From: an uncultured Alphaproteobacteria bacterium
Lineage (GTDB): Bacteria; Pseudomonadota; Alphaproteobacteria; HIMB59; GCA-002718135
NCBI GenBank assembly: GCA_902553005.1
Contig: CACDIK010000002.1
Span: 26,192 to 90,191 of the forward strand
DNA: 64,000 nt
Reading direction: 5' to 3'
The translations under genes were made by a program, and so were the position numbers. The notes beneath the pieces were generated by a model. It did not search any database. It was given only the letters and a program-made list of their open reading frames with translations, and was not told where the DNA came from. Shown piece after piece: positions 41,576 to 52,225 of this stretch (positions within the stretch are counted from its first letter, which is position 1; each line of letters begins with the position of its first letter).

Positions 41576-42246
41576 ATTCTTTCTAACTTAAATACCCTTT
41601 TTTTGAAATGAATAAGAATTTCATATGGAAGTAAATCATCTTTAACTAAAAATTCAATTTTTTTTAAATCATTTCTTTTATGGTCAGCCCAAATATTTAC
41701 ATAGTCTTCAATTTCTAAAATTATATTTCCGTCCTCACTTTTGTTTTGTTTAAGTGTGTAAATTCTTCTCCCATCAATTGTTTTTGCCTCATTTTCTCCA
41801 TGTAAAATATTTATAAAAGAGGTAATTGGGTCAAAATATAAATATAACTCTTCTAGGTCTACTCTAGCTATTTCTTCTTCTATAGGCTCTTGTTTTAATT
41901 CAATTAAATAATCATCAAAAGACATTTTAACTATTTTTGTTTTCTTATTAGTTTTCCAAAACTGTTTATAATTTTGGGTCTTAAATATGTTGTTTTCAAT
42001 AACCCCAGTTGAAAGATAACTTCCTTCAAATTTATATAAAGGTGAAAAAATGCCAGAATTTTTCAAATTAATTTCTGTTTGATAAATATTATCATTAATA
42101 TTTAATGACCAACTAAAATTACCAATTTTTATTCCTGTTGTGCTGACTTTATATTCTGCACTAAAATTATTTGCATAGGATGTGTTAATTACAAATATAA
42201 TAAAAAATACTAGAAATTTATTCAAACACAACCTCGTAAACATCAA
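41572..42246 (-). CDS. DUF3108-like exported protein
   Basis: Signal peptide; FSAEYKVSTTGIKIGNFSWSLNI pattern. Confidence 0.65.
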   Translation of the reverse strand: MMFTRLCLNKFLVFFIIFVINTSYANNFSAEYKVSTTGIKIGNFSWSLNINDNIYQTEINLKNSGIFSPLYKFEGSYLSTGVIENNIFKTQNYKQFWKTNKKTKIVKMSFDDYLIELKQEPIEEEIARVDLEELYLYFDPITSFINILHGENEAKTIDGRRIYTLKQNKSEDGNIILEIEDYVNIWADHKRNDLKKIEFLVKDDLLPYEILIHFKKRVFKLERI

Positions 42247-43624
42247 GTTTTCTCTTTGTAAATTTCTGATCAGGTGAATTTATTTTTAACACCTTATATT
42301 CTTTCTCTAAATAATTAATATCTGAGGGGCTCCCAATTAAAGTAAAGTTTTCATTTATATTTTTATTAAGAGGAGATACTATTTTAAAGTGGTTTGTTAT
42401 TTCACTACCTTCTTTATGTGGCATATAGAAATTAATATCCTTATCTCTTAATTCAAAATTAAGGCTTGAAAATAAAAGCCTATCTGAAACCACTATATTT
42501 TTTACAACACCATCTGAAGAACCACTGTAAATTTTTAGAGCATAATCATTTATACCACTTATTCGGTCAAAAATTTTAGACGGATAGCTCATTCCAATCA
42601 TTACAAAAAGAATTAAGCAGATAATAAAATTAAACATGTAATTAGCTATCTTTAAAAAAGAATTATTAATTCTAATATATAAAAGAGCAAATAAAGAAAT
42701 TAAAGCTGGAGCAGCCCAATTTGCATTAGCTCTGACAATAATAGCTTCTACTAAAACAATTAAAATTATAGGCATAGAAAATATTAAAAAAATTTTTTGA
42801 ATATAGTTCCATTTATTAAATCCAAATATCCCACCCAAAACCATAAACGGGCCTAACATTAAAACTTGAATTAACAAAAATTCTAAACCTCTAATGAGAT
42901 CTATTTCAATATTTGAAAAATTTGCATTATCTGCAGTATGCTGAAGTGTTATCCAGTCATTATTAAAGTTCCAAATAATATTTGGTATGATAATTATAAA
43001 TACACATAGAATAGTAAGACTAAAACCAAATAAATTATCGAAAAAAATTTTTCTAAATCTTTTATCAAATAAAATTAAAACAAATAAACAAATTATAAAA
43101 TATATAGCTGCATATTTTGACAAAAAACTTAACCCCAGAAAAATACCTAATAATATAAAATTTTTTAAACTTTGTTCACTATTGATCTTAATTAATTCAT
43201 TAAGTGAAAGTGTCCAAAATAATAATAAAAAAAGATCAGTACTAATGATAAAAGATGAAAAAGAAACAGCGGGTATAAATAAAAAAATTAAACAACCGGC
43301 AAATGAATCTTTTTTATTTAATCCAGAGTTAAATAAAAGATTATAAATACTCCAGGCAATCAATAAATACACAAACGATGGGAGAAGTTTTAATGAAAAA
43401 AAACTACTACCTAATATTTCCGTATAAACTCTTATTATCCAGGACAAAAAAGGGGGCTTCGAAAAATAACCAAAATCAATATCTTTTGACCATAACCAAT
43501 ACTGTGCCTCATCACCAAACAAATTAAAAGTAGTTAAATTTAATGCGCCTATTTTTAATAAAAGTAAAACGATGAATGAGGGCAATAGAAACTTATTTAG
43601 CATAATATTTTTTATACAATTCAA
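42218..43624 (-). CDS. ArnT/PMT-like (GT39/GT83) membrane glycosyltransferase
   Basis: Multi-TM; FGDEAQYWLWSKDIDFGYFSKPPFLSWIIRVYTEILG. Confidence 0.85.
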   Translation of the reverse strand: MNCIKNIMLNKFLLPSFIVLLLLKIGALNLTTFNLFGDEAQYWLWSKDIDFGYFSKPPFLSWIIRVYTEILGSSFFSLKLLPSFVYLLIAWSIYNLLFNSGLNKKDSFAGCLIFLFIPAVSFSSFIISTDLFLLLFWTLSLNELIKINSEQSLKNFILLGIFLGLSFLSKYAAIYFIICLFVLILFDKRFRKIFFDNLFGFSLTILCVFIIIIPNIIWNFNNDWITLQHTADNANFSNIEIDLIRGLEFLLIQVLMLGPFMVLGGIFGFNKWNYIQKIFLIFSMPIILIVLVEAIIVRANANWAAPALISLFALLYIRINNSFLKIANYMFNFIICLILFVMIGMSYPSKIFDRISGINDYALKIYSGSSDGVVKNIVVSDRLLFSSLNFELRDKDINFYMPHKEGSEITNHFKIVSPLNKNINENFTLIGSPSDINYLEKEYKVLKINSPDQKFTKRKLDVYEVVFE

Positions 43625-44927
43625 ATAAAACTATATTTAAAATTACAATTAAAAAACCAGCAAAAAAAATGTCACTTAAGAAATGACCACCAGCCATTAT
43701 TCTAATTAAACCTAGTACTAAACCAGCAAAAGCACTTGCATAGAGAAAAATTATTTTTTTTGTAATTAAATATAGAATTATAATTGAAAACCCAACAGAA
43801 GCATCGCCTGAAACAAAAGAGCAATTTGTTTCGCAAGCGTTGCTTATTTCAAACCACGGCGAAAAAGTTTCTTTTCCACCTAATTGTAAAATATCATTTG
43901 GTCTAGCCCTCCCCCATAAATTTTTAAGTATCAGGTTTACAAAAATTAACACCCCAACAATTTGAGAACCCCACAACAAAACTATTTCCTTGATAGAAAA
44001 TTTATAATTAAAAAAAATTTTATCAATTTTAGTGAAACGCCCAACTATTGGTAAAATTAAAATATAAATAAGTATTAATGGTAATAAAATATCTCGAAAA
44101 AATATTGAGGTTAAATCAAAACTTTGTAAAGCAAACTGTTGTGATCCATAATAAAACAAACCTGAAATATACAAATCTATGGATGGACCTGAAGTAATAA
44201 ACACACAACTAATTACCAAAAATAATACATAATTATAAATCTCTGAATTGTCTTCAGGCAACAAATTCGAAAATTTATATTGGGCATATTTCTTTTCTAA
44301 GATTGTGTTTATAATTTTGAAAGATATAAGTGCTAATACAGCGCCGGCAACAATGTCAGTAAAAAAGTGAGCACCAACTACAACTCTACTCAAAGCAATA
44401 ACAGACGCTAAAAGATAAAAAAAATATTTTAGTTTTGGAAAAGTGGCTACAAGAATAAAACAAATTATAAATATAGTTGATGAATGGCCTGAAGGAAAGG
44501 AATGAAAATTTGAGTCGAAAGTAAAAAAATTAAAACCAAAAGAGTCCTCAAAATTTGTGTGATTGGGTCTTGGTCTACCAACAATATGCTTCAGAACCTG
44601 AGTTACAACTCCAACAACCAAAATATAAAAAAAAGACGATACAAAAAAATTACTTATATTTTTTTGTTTTTCAATTTTTATAAATTCTAATCTGTTGTTC
44701 AAATAAACAACACCAAATCCAATAACAGAAATAGCAAAATACCAAGACGAGCTCCCGAGCCTTGTTATGTCTACAAAAAATTCTTTTAAATAAACACTAT
44801 TAAGACTTTTATTAAAATCTTTAAAATAATTATACAGCCCTAGATCTAAATTGAATGATATGAAAACATTTAAAGATATTATTAAAAGAACAAGTAGCTC
44901 AATTCTTATATTTTTAAAAAGACTCAT
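43593..44927 (-). CDS. Tandem double PAP2-family lipid phosphatase
   Basis: Domain 1 KHIVGRPRP/FPSGHSS/SRVVVGAHFFTDI; domain 2 KNLWGRARP/CSFVSGDAS/RIMAGGHFLSDI. Confidence 0.88.
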   Translation of the reverse strand: MSLFKNIRIELLVLLIISLNVFISFNLDLGLYNYFKDFNKSLNSVYLKEFFVDITRLGSSSWYFAISVIGFGVVYLNNRLEFIKIEKQKNISNFFVSSFFYILVVGVVTQVLKHIVGRPRPNHTNFEDSFGFNFFTFDSNFHSFPSGHSSTIFIICFILVATFPKLKYFFYLLASVIALSRVVVGAHFFTDIVAGAVLALISFKIINTILEKKYAQYKFSNLLPEDNSEIYNYVLFLVISCVFITSGPSIDLYISGLFYYGSQQFALQSFDLTSIFFRDILLPLILIYILILPIVGRFTKIDKIFFNYKFSIKEIVLLWGSQIVGVLIFVNLILKNLWGRARPNDILQLGGKETFSPWFEISNACETNCSFVSGDASVGFSIIILYLITKKIIFLYASAFAGLVLGLIRIMAGGHFLSDIFFAGFLIVILNIVLFELYKKYYAK

Positions 44928-44956
44928 TTTATAATTTTTAAAAAATTAAATGAGCT

Positions 44957-46270
44957 TTACAATATAAACTTCGATAAGTCCTGACTTTTAATAAGTTCTC
45001 CTAGGCTATTTTCAACGTATTCTTTATTAATTATTATTTCTGTAGGGCCTATATCTGAGGCTGTATAACTAACCTCTTCAAGTAGCTTTTCCATTACAGT
45101 ATGAAGCCTTCTGGCGCCTATATTTTCTACATTCTGGTTTATCTCTGTAGATAAAGAGGCAATGGTATCAATTCCATCTTCTTCAAATTTCAAATCAACT
45201 TTCTCTGTTCCAAGAAGTCCTTGATATTGCTTTATCAAGCTGTTTTGTGTTTCAGTAAGAATAAGTTTAAAATCTTTTTTACTAAGACTATCAAGCTCGA
45301 CCCTAATTGGCAATCTACCTTGAAGTTCAGGTAGCATGTCTGATGGTTTTGATAAGTGAAATGCCCCAGAGGCAATGAACAAAATATAATCTGTCTTTAC
45401 AACACCATATTTTGTAGTAACCGCGGTTCCCTCAATGAGTGGTAATAAATCTCTTTGAACACCTTCTCTTGAAACATCCGCACCACTTCTATCAGCTCTA
45501 GAAGTAATTTTATCTATTTCATCTATAAAAACGATACCATTTTGCTCTACATCATCCAATGCCCTTGAGTTTATTTTATCTTTATCTAAAAGTTTATCTG
45601 TTTCCTCATTTAACAAATATGCATGAGAATCTTTAACACTCATTTTTTTCATTTTCTTTTGGTTACCAAAACCTTTTCCAAATACATCACCTAAATTAAT
45701 CATACCCATTTGAGAACCAGGCATTCCAGGTATATCCATAGTTGGTAAACTTAAATTTGCATTAGCTGAAACTGGAATCTCAACTTCATTATCATTTAAA
45801 TCACCTGATCTTAATTTTTTCCTAAAATTATCTCGAGTCGCTGGCGTTGAACTTTTAGAAACTAAAACATCTAAAATTCTTTCTTCTGCATTTTTTTCTG
45901 CTTTTGCCTTTACCTCTTGACCCATTTGTATTTTTGTTTTTGTAATACTTATTTCAACGAGATCTCTTATTATTTGCTCAACATCTCTACCAACATATCC
46001 AACTTCTGTAAATTTAGTAGCCTCAACCTTAACAAAAGGTGCATTTGCTAACTTAGCAAGCCTCCTTGATATTTCTGTTTTTCCACAACCTGTTGGACCA
46101 ACCATTAAAATATTTTTTGGTACAATTTCTTCTTTTAAAGAATCATCAAGTTGTTTTCTTCTCCATCTATTTCTTAAAGCAACTGCAACAGCTTTTTTTG
46201 CTTTGTTCTGACCAATAATAAACTTATCTAATTCAGAAACAATTTCTCTTGGGCTAAAACTAGATTCCAT
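44957..46270 (-). CDS. hslU: ATP-dependent protease ATPase subunit HslU
   Basis: [49 protein letters not shown]. Confidence 0.97.
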   Translation of the reverse strand: MESSFSPREIVSELDKFIIGQNKAKKAVAVALRNRWRRKQLDDSLKEEIVPKNILMVGPTGCGKTEISRRLAKLANAPFVKVEATKFTEVGYVGRDVEQIIRDLVEISITKTKIQMGQEVKAKAEKNAEERILDVLVSKSSTPATRDNFRKKLRSGDLNDNEVEIPVSANANLSLPTMDIPGMPGSQMGMINLGDVFGKGFGNQKKMKKMSVKDSHAYLLNEETDKLLDKDKINSRALDDVEQNGIVFIDEIDKITSRADRSGADVSREGVQRDLLPLIEGTAVTTKYGVVKTDYILFIASGAFHLSKPSDMLPELQGRLPIRVELDSLSKKDFKLILTETQNSLIKQYQGLLGTEKVDLKFEEDGIDTIASLSTEINQNVENIGARRLHTVMEKLLEEVSYTASDIGPTEIIINKEYVENSLGELIKSQDLSKFIL

Positions 46271-46272
46271 AT

Positions 46273-46821
46273 TTAAAGCTCGATTGTTTCAGAAATTATA
46301 TTATGGTTTGTATAAATACAAATGTCTGCAGCTATATTAAGTGATTCTAAAGCAATTTCTTTTGCGTTCATTTTTGTATTTTTCATCAATGCTTTAGCGG
46401 CACTATTTGCGTATGGTCCTCCAGAACCTATTGCAAGTATTCCGTCGTCAGATTCAATTACATCACCAGTACCAGATAACAATAAACTTACATCCTTATC
46501 AGCGACGATCATCATTGCTTCTAATCTTCTTAAATATCTATCCGTTCTCCAATCTTTAGCTAATTCTACACAAGCTCTTTTAAGTTGGTTCTTATATTGA
46601 TCTAACTTTCCCTCTAATCTTTCAAATAAAGCAAACGCATCTGCAGTTGATCCTGCAAAACCAGATATAACGGTTTCATCAACACCAAGCCTTCTAATTT
46701 TTTTTACATTTGATTTCATTACAGTATTACCAAGACTGGCCTGACCATCACCCGCAATAACTACAAGATTATCTTTTCTAATTCCTACAATAGTTGTTGA
46801 TTTAATAATATTTTTTTCCAT
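46273..46821 (-). CDS. hslV: ATP-dependent protease subunit HslV
   Basis: [42 protein letters not shown]. Confidence 0.97.
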   Translation of the reverse strand: MEKNIIKSTTIVGIRKDNLVVIAGDGQASLGNTVMKSNVKKIRRLGVDETVISGFAGSTADAFALFERLEGKLDQYKNQLKRACVELAKDWRTDRYLRRLEAMMIVADKDVSLLLSGTGDVIESDDGILAIGSGGPYANSAAKALMKNTKMNAKEIALESLNIAADICIYTNHNIISETIEL

Positions 46822-46902
46822 TAATTGATAAGATGGCTATTTAATTATTTTTATCAAGTAATTTACCTAGAATAAATCATATTTCACTGATATTAGGCAA
46901 AA

Positions 46903-47490
46903 ATGCGAAAAGGTAAGGTTGAGAGAAACACCAAAGAAACAAAGATAAGCTGTGAAATTAACTTAGATGGTGAGGGACAATCTAAAATTTCAACACAAAT
47001 TGGTTTTTTTGATCACATGCTGGAATTATTATCTCATCATAGCTTGATAGATATAGAATTAAAATGTGAAGGAGATACTAATGTTGATCTTCACCATTCA
47101 GTTGAAGATACAGCTTACGCTATTGCTTTAGCTATAAACAAAGCTCTTGATGATAAGAAAGGAATTAATAGATATGGTTTTTCATATGTTCCAATGGATG
47201 AGTGTTTATCGAGATGTGTTATTGATTTAAGTGGAAGGCCTGAGCTTGTGTGGAATGTTAATCTTGGTTTAAAAAAAATTGGTGAAATGGACACAGAGTT
47301 ATTTCATGAATTTTTTAAAGCATTTTCAAATGAATCTAAATGTAATTTACATATCGAAAACCTGTATGGAAAAAATAATCACCATATCATTGAATCATGC
47401 TTTAAGGCTTTTGCCAAAAGTTTAAGATTTGCTGTAGAAATTGATAATAGAAGAAAAGATAATATACCATCATCAAAAGGTACTCTTTAA
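46903..47490 (+). CDS. hisB: Imidazoleglycerol-phosphate dehydratase
   Basis: [42 protein letters not shown]. Confidence 0.97.
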   Translation: MRKGKVERNTKETKISCEINLDGEGQSKISTQIGFFDHMLELLSHHSLIDIELKCEGDTNVDLHHSVEDTAYAIALAINKALDDKKGINRYGFSYVPMDECLSRCVIDLSGRPELVWNVNLGLKKIGEMDTELFHEFFKAFSNESKCNLHIENLYGKNNHHIIESCFKAFAKSLRFAVEIDNRRKDNIPSSKGTL

Positions 47491-47496
47491 TTTTTA

Positions 47497-48126
47497 ATGA
47501 AAAAGATCACTATTGTTGATTACGGCTCAGGCAATGTCTTGTCTGCACAAAAATCTTTTATTAAAATAGCAAAAGATAACAATATTAAGGTTGATGTTTT
47601 AATTTCAAAAAAATTAAATGATGTAAAAAACTCAACCCACATTGTATTACCAGGCCAAGGAGCTTTTTCTACATGCATGAATGGCTTAAAAAAAACAGAT
47701 GGATTGATTGATGAGCTTTCTGAGTTTGCATTAATAAAAAAGAAACCATTTTTAGGGATATGTGTTGGTATGCAAATGTTAGCTAAGATGAGTGAAGAAA
47801 ATGGAGATCATGAAGGTCTAGGTTGGATTGACGGTCAAATTAAATTATTGCCAGGAGATAATTTAAAACTTCCTCATATGGGGTGGAACTTGGCAACACC
47901 AACAAATTCAAAATACAATAACTTAATCTCAAATAAAAATGACTATTATTTTGTTCACTCATATTACTTCGATTGTGCCAATAAAGACAATATTTTGGCA
48001 GAAACTAAGTACGGAACAAATTTTGCTTCAATAGTTGGAAAAGAAAATATATATGGCGTGCAGTTTCATCCTGAAAAAAGTTCCTCCCAAGGATTAAACT
48101 TATTAAAAGAATTTATTGGAGTATGA
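47497..48126 (+). CDS. hisH: Imidazole glycerol phosphate synthase subunit HisH
   Basis: VDYGSGNVLSAQKSF; FLGICVGMQML; GVQFHPEKSS. Confidence 0.96.
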   Translation: MKKITIVDYGSGNVLSAQKSFIKIAKDNNIKVDVLISKKLNDVKNSTHIVLPGQGAFSTCMNGLKKTDGLIDELSEFALIKKKPFLGICVGMQMLAKMSEENGDHEGLGWIDGQIKLLPGDNLKLPHMGWNLATPTNSKYNNLISNKNDYYFVHSYYFDCANKDNILAETKYGTNFASIVGKENIYGVQFHPEKSSSQGLNLLKEFIGV

Positions 48127-48665
48127 ACATGTCTACACAACTAAAAGAAAAAATTAATATTTCAGTTGATAATATTGAAACACTTACGGATGTAGATTTG
48201 GCAGATCTTTGTAATATTACAGAACAAGCAATTAAAGCCGGAGGTGGTTTTGGTTGGTTAAGAGTTCCCACAAGAGATATTTTAATAGACTATTGGACTA
48301 AAAGAACTAATGATAAATATATCAAACTTATTGTTGGAAGACTTAACGGCGTTATAGCCGGAACCCTTCAACTTGCGTATGAGGCTCCTAATATTGAATC
48401 TAGGAAAAATATTGCACGTATAAGAAGACAATTTGTTGCTCCATGGGCAAGAGGTTATGGTTTAGCCAAAACAATGATTGACCACACTGAACAAATTGCC
48501 AAAGAAGACAATATTAAATCCTTGCAGTTAGCTGTTAGAGAAACACAAGATGCAGCAATAAAACTGTTTACGGGTAAAAATTATATGAAGTGGGGTGAAA
48601 ATCCTTATTATGCCTATATTAACGGAAGCTTTATAAAAGGTTATTATTATTATAAAAATCTATAG
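48123..48665 (+). CDS. GNAT-family N-acetyltransferase within the his operon
   Basis: RRQFVAPWARGYGLAKTMIDHTEQIAKEDNIKSLQLAVRETQDAAIKLFTGKNY acetyl-CoA-binding segment. Confidence 0.83.
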   Translation: MNMSTQLKEKINISVDNIETLTDVDLADLCNITEQAIKAGGGFGWLRVPTRDILIDYWTKRTNDKYIKLIVGRLNGVIAGTLQLAYEAPNIESRKNIARIRRQFVAPWARGYGLAKTMIDHTEQIAKEDNIKSLQLAVRETQDAAIKLFTGKNYMKWGENPYYAYINGSFIKGYYYYKNL

Positions 48666-49405
48666 TGCATATTATACCAGCCATAGATCTAAAAAATAAT
48701 AAATGTGTTAGGCTCTCTAAAGGCAAAGACAACTCCAGCATTGTTTACAATGAAGACCCAGAAAAACAAGCCATCTACTTTGAACAAATTGGTTGTAAAA
48801 AACTACACTTAATTGACTTAGACGCCGCATTTGGTAGATCAAATATTAATTTTGAAACAATAAAGAATATTAGAAAATCTATTTCAATACCAATACAATT
48901 AGGGGGTGGTATTAGAAATTCAGATTTAGTAAAAAAATATTTTGATGTTGGAATAAATAATTTGATTATTGGCTCAATGTCAGTTGAAAAACCAAATGAG
49001 GTTACAATTTTATCAAATAAGTATGCCAATCAAGTATATGTATCATTAGATATTCTTAGAGATAACATAATGATAAGAGGGTGGGATGAAAATTCAGGAA
49101 AGAAAATAAAAGATATTCTTGATATTTATACTAGCTCTAAGATTAGAGGATATGTAATTACAGATATCCAAAATGATGGAATGCTAAAAGGTTTAAATTT
49201 AGATTTTATTAATAATTTTATAAAAAAAATAAACTTAATTAAAAAATTTAATAAAAAAATTATAATTGCAGGCGGTTTAACAGATTACTCTGATCTAATA
49301 AATTTAAAAAAACTAAACACAAAAAATATTGAAGGAATAATTTCAGGTAAATCTTTCTATGAAGGAAAGATTGATCTAGTAGAAGCGCAAAAAATTCTAA
49401 ACTAA
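48665..49405 (+). CDS. hisA: HisA isomerase
   Basis: [39 protein letters not shown]. Confidence 0.95.
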   Translation: MHIIPAIDLKNNKCVRLSKGKDNSSIVYNEDPEKQAIYFEQIGCKKLHLIDLDAAFGRSNINFETIKNIRKSISIPIQLGGGIRNSDLVKKYFDVGINNLIIGSMSVEKPNEVTILSNKYANQVYVSLDILRDNIMIRGWDENSGKKIKDILDIYTSSKIRGYVITDIQNDGMLKGLNLDFINNFIKKINLIKKFNKKIIIAGGLTDYSDLINLKKLNTKNIEGIISGKSFYEGKIDLVEAQKILN

Positions 49406-49406
49406 A

Positions 49407-50162
49407 ATGTTAAAAATAAGAATCATCCCATGCTTGGACGTTAAAGATGGAAGAGTTGTAAAGGGTATTAATTTTTTAAATTTAATTGATGCAGGGGATC
49501 CTGTTGAGCAAGCAAAACACTATTCTGATAATGGGGCCGATGAAATATGTTTCTTGGATATTAGCGCGTCATTAGAAAACAGAGATACTATGATCAATGT
49601 AGTAAAAAAAACTGCAAACGAGGTTTTTATCCCCCTTACAGTTGGTGGTGGAATTTCATCAATAGAAAACATACAGGCATTACTTAAAGCTGGTGCCGAC
49701 AAAGTTTCTATAAATTCTGCAGCAATTAAAAATCCCAATATCATTAAAGAAGCCTCTGAATATTTTGGAAACCAATGTATTGTTGTGGCTGTTGATGCAA
49801 AAAAACACAATGATGATTGGTTTGTTTATTCTCATGGTGGGACTAAGAAAACCGAATTATTTGCTTTAGATTGGATAGAAAAAGCTCAAGAACTAGGTGC
49901 TGGCGAAATTCTCTTAACATCAATGGACAAGGATGGCACAAAATCTGGTTTTGACAATAAACTTTTAGAAAAGGTTTCAGAATTTTTAAAGATACCTGTT
50001 ATAGCTAGCGGAGGAGTTGGGGCTCTAGATCATTTTTATGACGGTATAGTTAAAGGTAAAGCCGATGCTTTATTAGCAGCCTCAGTCTTTCATTTTAATG
50101 AAATTAGCATTAAAGAAGTAAAGAAATACTTAAAAAATAAAAATATAAATATCAGAGATTAA
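49407..50162 (+). CDS. hisF: Imidazole glycerol phosphate synthase subunit HisF
   Basis: [44 protein letters not shown]. Confidence 0.97.
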   Translation: MLKIRIIPCLDVKDGRVVKGINFLNLIDAGDPVEQAKHYSDNGADEICFLDISASLENRDTMINVVKKTANEVFIPLTVGGGISSIENIQALLKAGADKVSINSAAIKNPNIIKEASEYFGNQCIVVAVDAKKHNDDWFVYSHGGTKKTELFALDWIEKAQELGAGEILLTSMDKDGTKSGFDNKLLEKVSEFLKIPVIASGGVGALDHFYDGIVKGKADALLAASVFHFNEISIKEVKKYLKNKNINIRD

Positions 50163-50167
50163 ATTTT

Positions 50168-50440
50168 ATGAAAATTGAAGATTTAAGTGAAATTATAGAC
50201 AACAGAGTAAAAAGTAGAAAAAAAAACTCTTATACAAATAAATTATTAAAATTGGGACCAAAAAAAATAGCTCAAAAATTTGGAGAAGAAGCATCAGAGT
50301 TGATTATAGATTTTCTAAAAGGATCAAAAAAAAGAACTATAGAAGAAGCTGTAGATGTAATCTATCATCTATTAGTTTTATTAAAGTCAAAAAAAATTTC
50401 AATGAACGAAATACATAAAGAACTAGAAAAAAGAAAATAA
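50168..50440 (+). CDS. hisE: Phosphoribosyl-ATP pyrophosphatase
   Basis: KKIAQKFGEEASELIIDFL; EEAVDVIYHLLVLL. Confidence 0.9.
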   Translation: MKIEDLSEIIDNRVKSRKKNSYTNKLLKLGPKKIAQKFGEEASELIIDFLKGSKKRTIEEAVDVIYHLLVLLKSKKISMNEIHKELEKRK

Positions 50441-50446
50441 AAAATA

Positions 50447-50797
50447 ATGTATGATAAAAATAATATCTTTGCCAAAATATTAAGAAAAGAAATACCTTGT
50501 GACAAAGTTTATGAAGATGAGTTTAGTTTATTTTTCAATGATATTAATCCCCAAGCTAAAATACATATTTTAGGTATACCAAAATTCCCTTGCACAACTT
50601 TTTCTGATTTTTTAAAAAATGCAGATAATGAAAATATCACATCTTTTTTTAAGAGTGTTCAGTTAGTAATAAATGATATTAATATTGAAGAAACGGGCTA
50701 TAGGTTGATAACAAACTCAGGAGAGGATGGTGGACAAGAGGTTCCACATTTTCATATTCATATTCTAGCTGGAGAAAAAATTGGAAGCTTAAGATAA
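50447..50797 (+). CDS. HIT-family protein (HinT-like)
   Basis: IFAKILRKEIPCDKVYEDE; QEVPHFHIHILAGEKIG. Confidence 0.93.
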   Translation: MYDKNNIFAKILRKEIPCDKVYEDEFSLFFNDINPQAKIHILGIPKFPCTTFSDFLKNADNENITSFFKSVQLVINDINIEETGYRLITNSGEDGGQEVPHFHIHILAGEKIGSLR

Positions 50798-50798
50798 A

Positions 50799-51407
50799 TT
50801 ATAATTTCTCTCTTATAATTACATAGTTAACAATTTCATTAACACCCTTTATGTTTTTAAGTGCAATAATCATTTCATCTAATAGATCTTGGCGCGCTGT
50901 AATACCCGCTACATAAATTTTACCTTGGATAGTTTCAAAATTAAATGTAATTGCTTTGATCCCAACGGTTTTAGCAGCTACAGCTCTTGCTTGAGTATTA
51001 ATCCATAAATCACTAGCATAGTCTTTTAATGTTGTTCTATTCCCAATTTCTATTTCATTTATAATTTCTTTAACCCCTTCAACTTCCCAAACTAATCTTA
51101 CTGCATCAATTCTAATTTCTTGATTATCAACAAGACCAGTTAATAAAATTCTACCCTCTAAAACACTTGTATTTATATTTACAAAAAGATTATTCTCTGC
51201 ATTTAGGAATTTAGCTGCAATATTAACCTTAATGGTTGCGTCATCAATTACTGTACCAAGAGACCTCTCACCCTCAGCTACTACCATTGCACTACCACCG
51301 CCTGTTGCAAGCACACTTGCTGGTGAACATCCATAATTTATTGATGTAAAAATCAAAAATATTGGAATAAATAAAATGTTAACTATTTTTTTAATTTTAA
51401 CAACCAT
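50799..51407 (-). CDS. BON-domain lipoprotein
   Basis: Lipobox INYGCSPAS; two BON-like repeats including ILLTGLVDNQEIRIDAVRLVWEVEGVKEIINEI. Confidence 0.85.
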   Translation of the reverse strand: MVVKIKKIVNILFIPIFLIFTSINYGCSPASVLATGGGSAMVVAEGERSLGTVIDDATIKVNIAAKFLNAENNLFVNINTSVLEGRILLTGLVDNQEIRIDAVRLVWEVEGVKEIINEIEIGNRTTLKDYASDLWINTQARAVAAKTVGIKAITFNFETIQGKIYVAGITARQDLLDEMIIALKNIKGVNEIVNYVIIREKL

Positions 51408-52225
51408 TTGTATATTTTATTTTTATTAATTTTTGTAAATTTATGTACTATTTCGACGACGTCGGTCAAAGAAAATTTTGTAGTCATTTTTTTTAATTCT
51501 TTGCTATACAAATCAATGTTGTCAAAATCTTGATTTTTTGATGTTTGTCTATCAATAACAGCAACAAACTCTCCCTTAATATTTTCTTTATCTTCTAGTA
51601 TTTTATTTTTCACGTTGATTGGAGTTCCCCTAAAAACGAATTCATTTACCTTAGTAAGTTCCTTACATATTGAAACTGATCTTTTAGCCATAATATTTTC
51701 TAGGCAATCTAAAAAATCAATTAATTTATGACTCGAGACAAAAAGCACACAAGTACTTTTTTTTTGGGAAATATTTTTACAAAGATCTTCCATCTTTTTT
51801 TTAGATTTTGGAACAAAACCAAAAAAAGCAAATTCTGATATTGATAATCCAGATAACTGTAAACTCGATATAATTGACGAGGGACCAGGTACAGATGTAA
51901 CTCTAATATTATTTGCAATACAATATTGTACTAAATTATATCCAGGATCTGAAATAAGTGGTGAGCCTGCATCAGAAATTAGGACACAATTTTTATTTCT
52001 TAATAAAGGCTTAATCTGATCTATAATTTTATGCTCATTATAATCATGTAAAGCTATTAATTTCTTTTTAATGCCTAATTTATTTAGTAGTTTAAGAGAA
52101 TGTTTAGGATTTTCACAAATAACGATATCACATTCACCAATAACTTTTACAGCCCTGTAGGTTATGTCATCTAAATTACCAATAGGTGTTGCTACAATTG
52201 AGAGACCATTAATAATATTTTCCAT
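51383..52225 (-). CDS. rsmI: 16S rRNA (cytidine1402-2'-O)-methyltransferase
   Basis: LSIVATPIGNLDDITYRAV; LISDAGSPLISDPGYNLV; VPGPSSIISSLQLSGL. Confidence 0.95.
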   Translation of the reverse strand: MENIINGLSIVATPIGNLDDITYRAVKVIGECDIVICENPKHSLKLLNKLGIKKKLIALHDYNEHKIIDQIKPLLRNKNCVLISDAGSPLISDPGYNLVQYCIANNIRVTSVPGPSSIISSLQLSGLSISEFAFFGFVPKSKKKMEDLCKNISQKKSTCVLFVSSHKLIDFLDCLENIMAKRSVSICKELTKVNEFVFRGTPINVKNKILEDKENIKGEFVAVIDRQTSKNQDFDNIDLYSKELKKMTTKFSLTDVVEIVHKFTKINKNKIYKWLLKLKK

